Assembly: GCF_039555335.1 (NCBI RefSeq)
Contig: NW_027305501.1
Location: 310,001 to 374,000 of the forward strand
DNA from: Amphiura filiformis
Taxonomy: Eukaryota; Echinodermata; Ophiuroidea; Amphilepidida; Amphiuridae
Direction: 5' to 3'
DNA length: 64,000 nt
Of this stretch, positions 23,337 through 35,329 are shown piece by piece. Made by a program: the position numbers and the translations under genes. The notes under the pieces were generated by a model. That model did not search any database and was not told where the DNA came from. It was given only the letters and a program-made list of their open reading frames with translations. Positions within the stretch are counted from its first letter, which is position 1. The number at the start of each line of letters is the position of its first letter.

Positions 23337-23950
23337 CTCTCATGAACTGTGCAGTGTGCATCTTGTAGGTATCCCAGGCAAACCTTAGTTAACACATTTG
23401 CTAGTCAGCCAAATTCGCCGAAAATGTCAATGCATATTTACATAGAAATTTAAAACAACTGGCAAGAAGGAAACCTACATAAATATGTTTTCTATACTTC
23501 ACTTGACCCAAATATATGATTTTTATGGTGATAAGACAATCGCACATGGAATTTTAGAGGATTTTGATAGCAGTTCCATTGAAAAAGCTGCTATCATAAT
23601 GAGACTAAGATCTAGAAACACCCCGAAATGCCGTTTTGGGGAATTTTGCTAGCTGAATCTTTTTGATGAAAGTCAATCTTTGACAAGATGTAACTTTGCT
23701 ACGGAAAGTGCTATGAAAAACGGTTTTCAGTTTTGGCTTTGTTTACTCAAGGGCTTTAATTTGATGATATATATAAAATGATGCAGTTTGATGGCAAATT
23801 TGAATTCACCTTGCATACCTACATCTTGTGCTGTATGGTACATCATAGTCCTGCCAGCAAGACTTCAGTCTTTATCATAAACATAATGACATCGTCACGC
23901 GTCATCATGTACCGTACTGTACATATCATGCCAAAATTTTATTTCAGTAT
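23337..23950. other. non-coding stretch
   Basis: No ORF, exon or repeat that I recognise. Confidence 0.4.
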
Positions 23951-23956
23951 TTAATA

Positions 23957-24370
23957 CACGTGTCACTTGTATGACCCACTCCATGACCCCCGGGGGTGGT
24001 GAGTCACTTTACAAAGGTGCGTCGGATTTAACTATACCATGACCCACATGTGCGTCTAAACAATGACGGACATTTGCCGACAATGACTGAGCCCCTCGTC
24101 AAAATTGTGACGCACATGTTAAGGATTATGACTGTCCTCATGACGCAAATTTGACTCACCATTTAGGTATTTTGACTGACACTGATGCACCTATAAACCA
24201 TTGACGCACCTAGGTAAAGTGACGGACACTGACGCACCCCTCGGGGTATGTTGTGACGCACATATATTGAGTAAATGACCGTACCCTCGTCACTAATTGG
24301 TTGGTAAATGACCCAACCATGACGCACATCCCCCGGGGGGTCCTAGGGTGGGTCATACAAGTGACATGTG
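23957..24370. mobile_element. TIR element rich in TGACGCAC words
   Basis: Ends CACGTGTCACTTGTATGACC and its near complement at the right, with TA just outside both. CCCCCGGGGG occurs near both ends. The interior repeats TGACGCAC, TGACGGAC and TGACTCAC about a dozen times at irregular spacing. No ORF. Confidence 0.7.
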
Positions 24371-24806
24371 TATAATACTACAATACTAGTACATGTACAT
24401 GTCACATGAATAGGTAAGCTAAAAGTAAAAGCTTATCAATTTGATTTTAAAAATTAAATCAAAATGTCGACTGTATATATACTTACAGTTTACACACCCC
24501 AGGTACACACACCTCGAGCTGCCACTCATCAGCCGATATCGTCATGCATGTCCAAGTTGTCTATCATGCATTTGCATGGATGGTTAACGGTTGTCCGGAC
24601 CGTGCATCATCACAATCTCAGAATCTGCTGTTTAAGCTTTACTACGTTGTGTCACTATCATATTTGTCTTAATGGCGATACTCGGCCTCAATTGTTAGTG
24701 AACCCAATAAAATTCCTTTTCTGTAACGCAAAATTTGGCCCAAAATTTTGACAAAAACTGCAGCTCCAACTGCCATGACTGTTTGAATGTGTAAGCTGCC
24801 ATGATA
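24371..24806. other. non-coding stretch
   Basis: A short ORF at 24,464-24,751 has no recognisable domain. Nothing else seen. Confidence 0.35.
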
Positions 24807-24814
24807 TTTCCGGT

Positions 24815-25263
24815 CAGTGTTGCCAAAACTTTTCAGCTTCAATCGGCGCGGCGCATTGACTCGCCAGGCCGCGGTAAAGGATTCTCAAGTAGCCCAATTT
24901 TCTAAGCTTCCAAAAAAGCGCCCAATACCGGATATTTGGGCGGATTTACCCGAATTTAGAACGCAAAACACCCAATTGGGCGGAAAAACACTTGACTTTG
25001 AAACTTCCGGTACTTACTGGGAAGTTACTGACCGATCAATAAATGGTCACAAAACCCATTGTAATTTCAATTTGGAGCTTCAAAGACTCAAAACCTTTAT
25101 AAATCGGCTAAATTGAAAGGAAAATAAATCAAATTAGTGCCGCGGCCTGAGACTGTCAAAAGTAGCCCAATTTTAGACAAGTAGCGGCATGCTTTTTTGA
25201 GTAGCGGCAAGTGATCGCCAAGTAGCCCAATTGTGCGCCTAAGGCGCGGCGTTGGCATCACTG
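24815..25263. mobile_element. hAT-type MITE with perfect 8-bp target duplication
   Basis: The ends are CAGTGTTGCCAA and TTGGCATCACTG (one mismatch). TTTCCGGT sits immediately outside both (24,807-24,814 and 25,264-25,271). Both features are diagnostic of hAT transposons. AGTAGCCCAATTTT-type words recur inside (24,889, 25,162, 25,220). The 99-residue ORF inside is not a transposase. Confidence 0.9.
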
Positions 25264-25349
25264 TTTCCGGTTGCAGATCCCTTTTTTTTCTAGATGCAGA
25301 TGATTTTGTTCATGTTTAAAAACATGAACAAAAATTCCCTTTAAAAAGG

Positions 25350-25760
25350 GATGGTTAGGGACTGAGCCCGGGGAACTGAGTAATAATGAGCCCAGGGAGA
25401 GGGGAGGGTAATATTTCGGGGAGGGGGGGGGCAAGAAATTTTGGCAAGCCAAAAGGGGGGGCAAGCAATTTTGGCAAGCTGGGGGGAAGCAATTTTGACG
25501 ACATTTATGGGGCGCCTTTTTAATTAAACGCTAAGGCTTGGGAAAACAGTATGGAAACGCTTTGATATGCAAAATTTCCAGCTTGCTGTGCTCTTAACAT
25601 ATATCTAGACCATTTAAGGTTTGGAAATTGGGATCCCAAAAATTAGCATGTTCAAAGGGGGCAAAAGATTTTTTAGGCGGGGACTGAGGTGGGGGGATCG
25701 ATTTTGGCAGGCCAAGAGGTGGGGGAGGGGCGATTTTTGGCGGGCCTTTCGGAAATTTTA
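25350..25760. repeat. G-rich low-complexity tract
   Basis: Runs of GGGGAGGGGGGGGC with GCAAGAAATTTTGGCAAGCC-type words repeated at 25,430-25,490 and again, altered, at 25,690-25,750. This is typical of decayed repeat DNA. No gene. Confidence 0.6.
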
Positions 25761-26204
25761 CCCCCCTGCTCATAATTATTGTACAGCCCCTTAGTTGCCT
25801 CAGATGCCCATTTTGTATTCTTATACAAAAATACCGACTTATTTATTATTTGTAGCTAGAAAAATGGACATCAGTTGGAAAGAATTTGGAGTGGTATTCA
25901 GAGAAAAAGATTCTTAGAGGCTAATTATGCCCTGTACTCATGAGGGGATAATTCAATATTGGTTAGGGCAAACAAAATGGACAGGGGAGCAATTTTGGCA
26001 GGTGGAAACAAATCTGAAGAAACAAAATTTGCAGTAAAAAAATAATCTAAAGAACAAAATTTTTGCATTTTATTTTATTCATTTGTTGCATTGATTTTTT
26101 AGGTGGAGCATTAATTTGATTCTCTGAATTGCGACGTGCCCGAGGCATTACAATTTATTAGATTGTGCCGCCCGGATTGTGCTTCCAAATTTTGTTCAGT
26201 GCAA
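25761..26204. other. non-coding stretch
   Basis: AT-rich sequence, no recognisable gene or repeat. Confidence 0.35.
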
Positions 26205-26652
26205 AGTTCTGCAATTAAACAGTTGGTCTGACGGCTATGTGCTTGCATATCGCGGCAGGTGCTTGCTGCATGCAAGCAGACAGGTGCTTGCATTGCAAGC
26301 TTGTTTTGCGATTACAATTTGCAAGCACATTGATGCTTGCAGGATGCATGCAGCTGGTTTGCTTGCAGTGTGTGCAGTTTGCAAGTGCTTGCGCAACCTT
26401 TCGCAAGCACTTGCATGCATCCGCAAGCTAAATGCTTGCAGTGCATGCAGTTTCCATAGTGCTTGCGCAACCTTTCGCAAGCTCTTGCATGCATCCGCAA
26501 GCTCAATGCTTGCAGTGTTTGCAGTTTGCATAGTGCTTGCGCAAGGTTGTGCATGCTTCGCTGTTACTTGCGCAAGCTTGCAGCAAGCGTGTACATGCTT
26601 GCTGCAAGGTTGTGCAAGCTTTTTTTGGTGATTGCATTTTCGTAAGGGATTG
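26205..26652. repeat. dense GCAAGC / GCATGC array, copy 2 (inverted)
   Basis: The same family as 16,119-16,655 in the opposite orientation, with matching outer flanks (AATTAAACAGTTGGTCTGACG at left, ATTTTCGTAAGGGAT at right). Internal words differ from copy 1, but a local block is tandemly repeated (TTGCGCAACCTTTCGCAAGC near 26,388 and 26,463). ORFs on both strands are Cys/Ala/Leu/His-rich by composition. Confidence 0.8.
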
Positions 26653-26739
26653 GTATGTTTCTATTTAACTGAGTTGAACATTCAGGGCCATTTTATGACT
26701 AACTAGTCACATATAGGCTCTAAGTCATTGTATAAATAC

Positions 26740-27085
26740 TTCAAATACACAACTATATTCCAATTTCTCTTACCCAGTAGACAAAACGTTTCAATGTTGG
26801 GTTACATGTACACAAAATATATAAAGTGTTTTTTTAACATTCGTAAAACATTCTTAAAACTTGAAGCAAAATATTCTAACATGATGATTTTAAGTGTGAC
26901 AAAATATTTTGCACAAATGTTTGCCGACAAGTATCTTGTTTAAATTTTGATATTTTTGAAACGTTTTAAAAGCATGTTCATAACCTTGATATAAGTTATC
27001 CAACATTCAAATGATATTAAAACATTTTGACCAAAACCAAAACATGTTTATAACACTTTAAAATATTTTTGTGTTTGCTAGGTAT
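26740..27085. repeat. dispersed repeat with AAAACATTTT and GTGTTTGCTAGG words
   Basis: AT-rich repeats of ACATTCTTAAAAC, AACGTTTTAAAAGCATG and AACACTTTAAAATATTTTTG end in TGTGTTTGCTAGG. A relative lies at 63,385-63,715, ending TTTTGTGTTTGCTGG. No coding content. Confidence 0.5.
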
Positions 27086-28758
27086 AGCCTACTGAAACAC
27101 AGCCTTGGCCACTATAAATGATGTATTTGAAACTCTTATTGTTACAAAAATAAGTATAGGAAACAAGGGATACTGTTCCTGCCCACCCCCCCCCCCCCTT
27201 AATTCTTGTTGAAAGTCAGATCACTCAAGCCTCAATGTCAAAAAGTTATTTTCTTCATTTAGTCAATCGTCCTATGACATCAAAGGATGGATCACATGGA
27301 TTGGGAACTCCCTTAGTCCCTAGTCTAGGACTCCATACCTCTATTTAGCCAAAAGGCTCTCAAACTGTTTTGGGGTTTAGACATTGAGAAAGTCATCGCA
27401 GACAAAGGAGACCCAAACCAAGGTTTAAGTCTTTGATTTCCAGCATTTTATATTCATACGAAAAACTGCTATACACTCCTTGTTTCATATTGCAATTCCC
27501 AAATTTGAGTTCTTTATGATCAGCAGCTCTATGTGATGCAGCACATCAAAAGGCAGGGGGAGGTGTTGCTGCAAAGTGCTTTTCAGCCTCAGGATATAGA
27601 TTTAAATTTAGTAAGACTGACAAAAATAAATAAGGAAAATAATGAGAATTTGGGATGCTTTTTTACCTACTAAATATGAATGCCTTGATCAATTTTAGCA
27701 AATGAGGTGTCATTTTAAAGCTTCCAAAATGTTTTCAAAGCAGAAATACTGAACTCAAAATTGACTTCACCTGCAAAGTTCCCCCTTTTGATATGCTGCA
27801 TCCCAACAAATCTTTGTCTTCAGCCCATTCTGAAAATTAACAAGATATAATTTTCCTCGTATTGCATATCATGAATTGATTTTCTGGTCAAAGATGGGCT
27901 GAACAACAAGGGTTGAGTTTTACATGCAATAAATTCTTAGGCCATGAAGGAGCTACCGAGTGAGATCATTACTTGCACCTAATTCAGTCAGTGAGCATGA
28001 TGTCACTTGTGATAGATCGCTCCATCATCACATTGGTTGTTTTCGCCAGGATTTGGTTGTTCCATCTTATGCCCCTAACTGTTGCACTCAAGGGGAAATA
28101 ATAATAAAAAAAAATATTAAAAAAAAAAAAACCTCTTGGTGAAACATAAAATAAATACCTCTTTGTGAAACAATTCCAAAAGTTCAATTTTTTTATCAAG
28201 GAAATCAACTTCAAATAATTACAAAAGAAAAGGTAAATTAATATTCTATGCTGAGAAAATTGACTGGAACTCAAAGCCCCGGAATAAAGCAATAGTGATT
28301 TCACAAGGGTGTCTCATTTTACAGATGTGAGAAATTGGTAAGTGCAATAGATGGAACAGCCTGTGATAGAATTGAGAATCAAGTCACTATGTGTGGGTCA
28401 CAAGCAAATGATATAGGAAAAACAAATTTAAGTATTGAAAACATATTTAGACTGAAGTCCAGTAGGTGCATGAAGTTGAAAAAACATTTTGTTGGAGGCA
28501 GACTATCAACTTAAAGTTAAGTAAACTAAAAAGTTTACTCAGTTTAATCAACTTTGATTCACACAAATCTGTTTCCTAGATGTTTGCGAGAATGTACTCT
28601 CCGATTCTCATCAAAATTCTGACCGTTCTTGAAAATGATGGCAACACTGTCAGGCCCACAGTATGTTGAATGGCACTCTTTCGGACGCGGATACTTGATG
28701 AGTGACCTTCCGGGATATAACCCTATTCATCTATTGATGCATACATGTACAAGCAACG
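27086..28758. other. downstream flank or 3' UTR side of NUP43, no other gene
   Basis: It holds a C-run (27,184-27,198) and A-runs (28,107-28,133). On the - strand this lies after the NUP43 stop; an ATTAAA-type polyadenylation signal can be read at 28,543-28,548, but the true transcript end is unknown. Confidence 0.4.
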
Positions 28759-28994
28759 CTACCGACAGAATATGTTGCTAGCCACAAAAATAGCTTCTCC
28801 GTCTGTGCCGCACACCAGCCGGTCACCGTCCACGTCCAGGGAGTTGATCGGCATGGTGTTTGCAGGCAGTACTTCGTTGGTGTTAATTGGTCTGCTAGGG
28901 TCTGTTGATAACCATGGGCTTATGTGATCTGCACTTGAGGGTTTGTTGGGTAGACCACCAAGACCAAATCCACCTCCTACGCCTACTCCTGTGG
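28759..28994 (-). CDS. nup43: nucleoporin NUP43, C-terminal exon
   Basis: NUP43 is a WD40-propeller subunit of the Nup107-160 (Y) complex of the nuclear pore and acts at kinetochores in mitosis. The exon opens after a TTTTTTACAG acceptor and reads a Gly-rich start, then ISPWLSTDPSR, LPANTMPINSLDVDG, DRLVCGTDGEAIFVASNIF and a TAG stop. This matches from memory the end of vertebrate NUP43 (SSWLSTDP..., LSVNTLDV, LVCGTDAEAIYV). The hydrophobic residues in the preceding open frame are intron translated in frame. Upstream exons, expected at higher coordinates on this strand, were not found; the last intron may be long or the exons hidden among repeats. Confidence 0.85.
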
Positions 28995-29159
28995 CTGTAA
29001 AAAAGAGGATTTTAAAGATAGAATTAAATAGTAAGTATGTATTCTTATATTGGAAACAATTGGTGATGGTAGACAATCATAGCAAAATAATGGTGAATCA
29101 TGAATCAATAGTAGCAGAGGTACAAGTTTAATTTCCACACGCACACACACACACCTACG

Positions 29160-29455
29160 TGCATGGGCATTCGAAGCGAGGACTTGTGATACACATGTGT
29201 GTATTGTGCGTCTGTCCCGGCATTCAAAGCGAGGACATTTTCACAAACAACAAATTCAAAGTGAGGTCACCTCACTTTGTTTGTAAACGTGCATACAAAG
29301 TGTGTGATAATAGCCTATACCCCCTATAGGAAGAGTGTTATCCAATGCACACACTCACAAAGTGAGGACTCAGATTTTGACCTCATTTTGTCAAAATGTC
29401 CTCACTTTGAATGTGGGAAACTATATCTTGTCCTCGCTTTGAATGGCTCAAGCGA
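29160..29455. repeat. inverted repeat with CATTCAAAGCGAGGAC words
   Basis: GCATTCGAAGCGAGGACTTG at the left is complemented by CTTGTCCTCGCTTTGAATG near 29,428-29,446. Internal copies of the same word (29,222; 29,252) and a GTGAGGTCACCTCAC palindrome (29,260-29,274) lie inside. A CA microsatellite (29,140-29,153) sits just before it. Probably a small DNA transposon. Confidence 0.6.
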
Positions 29456-29568
29456 ACACAAGTTCACCATTTTTAAGAACTTACACATATACCAAATACT
29501 AGTTTATAACCTTTTCTCAGACCAAAACAATGATTCTTCAATACCATTATAAACAGGAATGACATCTC

Positions 29569-30320
29569 ATTTTTTATTTTTTTATTTATCAAGGTATAAA
29601 ACAATCCAGAAAGCAGGTCACAGACCTGATACGCCTGGGTGACAATTACAAATATGTATAAAAACAACAGACAAAGCAACAACAAAATGCATACAATAGC
29701 ATAACATTCAAAGGCAAAAAAGAAATCACAGATTATTAAGACGCTGAACAACTTGAGGAATGGTAGATTGCATGTACCTGGTTCGCTTACAGCGAGGAGG
29801 ATCAATCTGCTGGGCATACCTAAGATTCCTACCGTGCCGATCACCTTTGGATTTAGGCAGCATTTGAGAATGTTTAGCAGACGCTTGCAAACCTTGGCCA
29901 AATCGCACCAACAGCTGATCTCTCCTCTCACATAAGGAAACCAAACCTAGTTTCTCCAAAGCAGCCCGATAAGATGTGTAGCTCTGGCCCACGAAGCATT
30001 GAAGCGTCTCAAAACATAAAGCATATACATTCGTCTAGAGGCGCGAGAAATCATTGAATTGACTTGAGTAGTCCAACTAAGATCACTTTCTATGGTGATA
30101 CCAAGAAGTTTCATATTCTGAGGGGCATCTAAAACAGAAATTCAGAGTCAAAGGATTGAAGGAATGCTCCCTTTTCAAAAAACTGATGTGCATAATATGA
30201 CATTTGGAAGGTTTTGGTAGCATGTCATTTTTGTTGCACCACTCACCTAAACCATCAAGATCTTTTTTGCATTTGTGAACAACCACCTGTCTTAGCATTA
30301 CAAATAAGATTACATACAAC
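29569..30320 (-). pseudogene. 5'-truncated LINE, RT C-terminus plus polyadenylated 3' end
   Basis: Three overlapping decayed frames on the - strand read RT thumb motifs: KDLDGLGEWCNKNDMLPKPS followed by KCHIMHI, then LGITIESDLSWTTQVNSM, RMYMLYVLRRFNASWA, and finally LEKLGLVSLCERRDQLLV and PPRCKRTRYMQSTIP before a stop near 29,726. The 3' tail ends TTTATACCTTGATAAATAAA with A-runs. It is a dead retrotransposon, unrelated in detail to the LINE at 8.9 kb. Frameshifts lie near 30,100 and 29,990. Confidence 0.8.
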
Positions 30321-32676
30321 TACAAAAATGTGTGTGGGTGTATGGTGGTGGAAGCAATTGATAACATACCGACACCGGCAAATTGCCCACAAGTCTTACT
30401 TTAGCACCGTTTAAGCTCATATGCCCATGGGAAGCCAATATTAGTGTGGCTGGACAAATGTGCTCCAATTTAGTGCAAATTTCAATCTTAGGAAATTCAG
30501 AGATGAAGTTCCCTTACATCTTTGGTCTCAAACCATCTCACTGACCAAAGATGTACAGTACATTGATAGAAGAAGATGATGAGTAAATTACACGGTGCCA
30601 TAAATCAAGTTTTTTAAACAACAAACTTTACTCTACCAAATGCTCATACTTTGGAAAATTTAAGTTTGTGGTCCGATAAAAGTTTTTGGTTCGAAAAACT
30701 AAGTTGAAAAGTAAACAGTATGTCTCAAAGCTTGGGAAGATTTTGAAATCTATGTGGATTTTGGCAGACTCAAAATTAGTTTGAGATTATAACTTTCAAA
30801 ACTTGCCATTATACACATAATGAAATATTTTCATTCATTGAAAGTGTTAATCACATTTTTCAACAAAATGCTTTTAAACATATAGTTAAATGTGGAAAAA
30901 AAATGAAAGTTTTTCTGGGACAAAATGTACACTGCAAAACAAACAAGCACGGCAGATTTGAGACATACAATTTATTTTGCCTGTAAAAGGCCGAGATAAG
31001 TTTTATAGTGTGTTTAGTCTCACGTTGAGAGTAGCGCCATGTTGGATTTTGCTGTGGCAGATACTAATCTTTCACAACCTTTCATGATGTTTTCACCCTG
31101 GAACATGTATTAAACATTATAAAACCCTAAGAAGCTATACGTAACTTAAGTGTATACATGTTGATGGGCCAAGTGGACTTACGGTCTTCTTGCGCTCATG
31201 TCTTCATATTGTAATAGCTTTCTAGCTTTGCCACCTCCATATCACTACGAGAGCTGGTGTCGGTTTAAGCAATTATTTTCCTCCGATCAAACGCAACTAA
31301 TTTGTCTTGCTGTTAATTATTGAACTTCAAAGTTAACGGTATTAGAAGCTTGAGAATACATTTTAAAATCTTTGATTGCAAATCATTCATTCCCTCATTT
31401 CAAATATATAGTTTTGGTTTCTCTTTTGTTCAGAAACCAAAAATCAAGGGATTAAAAAGTAGAGCTGATCTGGTCTGCAATCATAACACTATTATGCTGG
31501 GAGGACACAGTATAGGGTATATAACCAGAAGTATACAATAGCCTATTGTGCTAACATAATTATTATCATGATTGATATCGGAAATCTATCCCGCGGACGA
31601 CAGTTGATGCTCTCTGTCGACGGTAGGTGGCATATTACACTCACGAGTTCTAGGCCTAGAAATCATATACATGCGCGTATATTGAAGGATGGGGTGGGGT
31701 GGGGGGATTTGTTTGTTTGAAACATAAACGATGCATGGAGATGATTTGATTATGAATTAGTTTATTATCCCCGGAAGCACAACCCATACCTCTTTAAGAG
31801 GGGCTCCCTCCCTATATAACCACATCTTCCCTAAATTACCCCTTTCCCCCTCCTCCTCCCATACATTCGGTATCTTCATCTCGAGCTCTCCTCCCCCTTC
31901 TCTTTCACTTCCAATGCTCTCTCTCATTATGTTTCTCTCTCTCCCGGCCCACACACCCACACACACCCCTACACATCACACAATCTCTTCTCCCCTCTAT
32001 CTTCTACTTTTGCAGTAAAAATTGCTTCAGTAAAAGTCATTAGGTTATTAGAGGTCATATAATGGCCTTCCATCGATTCTGGTACATGGGATTAAGGACA
32101 TGAATCGATTTTGTTTATAGCACCTATACAATTACAATGGTGGTCCCTTTTGTAATGTCGAATGCAAATATTTCGATGGTCTATATATTTTCACAGTGAA
32201 ATCAGCTCAGGCTATTTCGTAGTCTCAAGTCAATGCTTTCAAACTAAATCAATGGTTTCAAATGTAGACTGCTTTGTTCGACTTCTCTGCTCGTGAATAT
32301 TGCACTGCGAAATTTAAACATTTCTTTTGTATACTTAGATCAGGTAACTCGAAAATCCTGTAATTTTATTCGTCACACCACTTATAAGAAACTGAAACCA
32401 CAACCGAAACTACCTGTCACAAATGTTTAGTTTTAAACAAAAGGTAGAAACAATGAGTTCGATATCTTGTGATTCAAGTGGTTAGGCAGGACAATAGAAA
32501 ACCACGTGACCAAAACCAAAACCAAAACTAAAACTCAATATTTGAAATGAGGCACTGACATCTAGACGAATACTTACCTGGGAGTGGCAAGGAATCGAGA
32601 TTAACCCCGAGAGTGAAATCGGCATAATAAAAAAGGAGCGGGAGGGATAATATTATATATAAGGATAATATTCCTG
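30321..32676. other. non-coding stretch
   Basis: CTCATTTCAAATATATAG near 31,394 and its inverted relative ending near 32,556 bound about 1.16 kb that may be one repeat element (also related to 1,860-1,910). A CT-rich tract (31,800-31,990) and a GGGGT run (31,690-31,707) are low complexity. ORFs on either strand here have no recognisable domain. Confidence 0.4.
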
Positions 32677-32745
32677 CTGAGGAGCATCAGTTGGTAAGTT
32701 TTCATATACATAATATTTTTACTCGTATTAAACTGGAACCAAAGA

Positions 32746-32841
32746 TTAATCCGGCATTATAATTTGTCGCTGATTTAGCATAGTGTCGTATGACGAACTT
32801 TTGACAAACCACTCCTGAGTATTATAGCACCGTTTTCCGTC
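32746..32841 (-). CDS. candidate terminal exon, copy 1 (unrecognised protein)
   Basis: After a TTTTTGTTTTTGCTGCAG acceptor the - strand reads DGKRCYNTQEW, then FVKSSSYDTMLNQ and QIIMPD and stop (31 residues). Copy 2 has the same exon with an in-frame 30-nt difference. In copy 1 the preceding exon (near 33,160) has lost its in-frame ATG through a one-base insertion, so this copy is probably a pseudogene. Function unknown. Confidence 0.3.
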   Translation of the reverse strand, partial: DGKRCYNTQEWFVKSSSYDTMLNQRQIIMPD

Positions 32842-33599
32842 CTGCAGCAAAAACAAAAATATATCGAAAATTAGTTGTTTCCCGAAGTAATTATTTCTCG
32901 CATTATAGCCATAATGTGTGATTTGCTCCACAGCAACGCCCTTAATTTATTTTCGAATTTATACTTTTGCACACAATAAAATTTAACATTTATAATATAA
33001 CCAGAGATCTCCGGTTTTATTCTGAGTTCACTGATCGAGTACTGGATAAACACAACGCGTGCGTGTGTACATTGAATCATTGACTCAATCAAGTACAGTA
33101 TAAATTGTAATACTGTATACATATTGCTATTTGTCTTACGTCTTCTTTGAACATCACATCAGCTGCGTGTAGCTCTATTTATCATGATAATAATAGAATG
33201 GTTTGGGGCTGTGGTGACGTGAGTAGGGGTGGTTTGGGGTTAAAGTGTATAGGTGCGCCTGACTACAGAGCTATGGCTACAGAGCGCATAGCTCTGTAGC
33301 TATGGCGCCTATGTTCAAGGGTATTAGGTTTGTAAGGCATCATTGCAGCGAAGTTTGAAAAGTGGTGAGTTAGACTAGACGATGGTGGCCGACGTCATTT
33401 AACAGCCTATAGCGTAATCAAAACAGATAATATGACGGCAACACTGCCTGGACGTTGGACGCAATTATTTTTCCCTCAGCCGAGGTGCGCTTATAGCTCT
33501 ACTGGTCCCGTTACGGAAAAAAATGGACAACATATATTTCCCATTGCAATATAAATATTTTTACATGAAAATAAATAATATTGGACTCAAAAAATGAAT

Positions 33600-33670
33600 G
33601 TGAAGAAAAAATATCTTCGCCGGGATTGGGGATCGAACTGAGACCGCCGGCGTCGCAGGCATAGCTAAAA
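33600..33670 (-). repeat. tRNA-derived SINE-like sequence
   Basis: The - strand reads GTGGTGTAATGGATTTTAGC (A-box-like) and CAGTTCGATCCCCAATCCCG (B-box and T-arm-like) about 30 bases apart, as in the head of a tRNA-derived SINE. The acceptor stem does not pair, so it is not a working tRNA. It lies in the 800 bp unique to copy 1. Confidence 0.5.
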
Positions 33671-35329
33671 TCCATTACACCACGTTTACATTGCTTAGAA
33701 CAGGGGAATTTTCAGTACATATTATAACATATCGTGCGTTATTTGTACAAAAATTCAAAAACAGTACTTACAATGAGGTGCACTGTCGCACCTCAACGGA
33801 TTTAGACAGATAAAATATTGCTTGATAAAATACATACGCTTTTGGAACTATTTGAGACATTTTCGTGTTTACGTGTTAAAGTATCGAAATATCTCAACAA
33901 TAGCTTTACGCCGCAGAGTGACGATATACAAAGTCACAAGGTGTTGTGGTGTAATATAATGTAGAACGCCGCTCCTGGGGTGAAATCTATAAAAAAAAAT
34001 TGGGACTGTTAAATGAAAGTCCATAAACGTTACCCTAGGCATAAATGCTGATGAGCGTTGTTCCAAAAACACACCATTAATGTCAAAACAGTGCAAACTT
34101 TACCCTTATTCCCAAAACGACGTGCGAAAATCTAATCCTTTTTCCACGTGTTTATTAAAAGCGAATACGAAGCTTGTATATATCTGCGTGGGTCCCCCGG
34201 GGCAAAAAATAATACTTAAAACAATGCTGTGACGTCACCAATTCTTAAAATTGGCCCTCAAAGTCATAATAAGAGTCCAATACAAGAATCAACTGCAGAA
34301 ATTCATACTTTAATAATCTATCTTCATGTATAACCGGTTATTTGGGATAATGACCCTCCCGTTATCTTGCTATTTCATGACAAAATCAGCCAGCGAGTCT
34401 CTCTTACCAAGGCCAAAATATTTCAGGGCTCCCGGTTTGGTTTCTTGATCGCTAGCGCGTATTGGCCGTTGGCGGCGGGTGTTAGCGTCAAGCTGATACA
34501 CGCATTGTAGGCGCTGGAATGAATAGTCATTTTCTTCGTTTTGCCTCATTTGTTTGGCTCGAAATTAAAAGGGGACAATGTGATCAGTAGATCACTACCA
34601 AGAGTGATGAAAAAGGCAAGCAGAAAAAGAAGTGGTAGCCCAGCAAAAGCATGAAAATACAAAGGCAACTGTTGGGTCCCCTTTCATGGGTGGGCAGAAT
34701 CAGCACCAAAATGATCTTTGTTCGCATGCAGTAGTTGCGTGAGTAGCACAAAATGTTTAATTAGCGTGTATTTGTATTTATATTTATAAATTTATTTATT
34801 TATGTATTTATGTATTTATTGATTTATTTCTTTATTTATTCCTTTATTTATTTCTTTATTGTGTGGATGGGTCTGAGAGGGTGTGGGGCCTAGGCATATT
34901 ATAAAACTTCACATTTATTTTAAATTTCTTATTTCGTTTTATTTGTTGAATACAAACTATGAGAAGGATATTTGGAAACAAAAGGACTTTTGTGCAAGAA
35001 AATATAATTTAAAACAATGACGTAGGTTACAGAAAACAATTTTTGTAAAATCAATGAATCTGAAAATTTCAAACAAATGCTGACATTCTTGGGAAGGAAT
35101 GATGGTATTAAACAAAACTCAATTTACATTTTATCGATAAATCCAGTTGGAATAAAAAGAAATCCATAATTTTAATGTCATTGTTAGGAACAAATAATGT
35201 TCAGTGCTCGGAATAAACGCTATACATAAAACGTAATGCGCAACAAAAACCGGCGGACCATCGTAGGCCAGTAAAAATCAGCCCCAAAATCTCCAAAGGT
35301 CAAAATAATTGCAACATGAATTCTATTTT

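Larger units (their letters stand above)
32677..35190. repeat. tandem unit, copy 1 (right half only)
   Basis: Near-identical to 39,527-41,490, starting at CTGAGGAGCATCAGTTGG and ending at AATTTTAATGTCATTGTTA. Against copy 2 it lacks about 150 bp at 33,198 and carries an extra 800 bp at about 33,380-34,178, which holds a tRNA-derived sequence. A TTTA microsatellite lies at 34,770-34,860. Confidence 0.85.

Noticed and set aside
26111-26645. Cys-rich ORFs in all frames near 26.3 kb
   Set aside because: Same composition artefact in the second GCAAGC array.
31024-31040. ATG GCG first exon with a GTGAG donor on the - strand, in a GCCATGTTGG-type (YY1-like) context
   Set aside because: Only 17 bases, no partner exon, and it does not match the NUP43 N-terminus as I recall it.
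31757-31966. Glu/Gly-rich - strand ORF
   Set aside because: Low-complexity CT-rich tract; no splice or domain support.
33600-33670. tRNA gene on the - strand
   Set aside because: A-box and B-box are readable, but the acceptor stem does not pair; better read as a SINE head.
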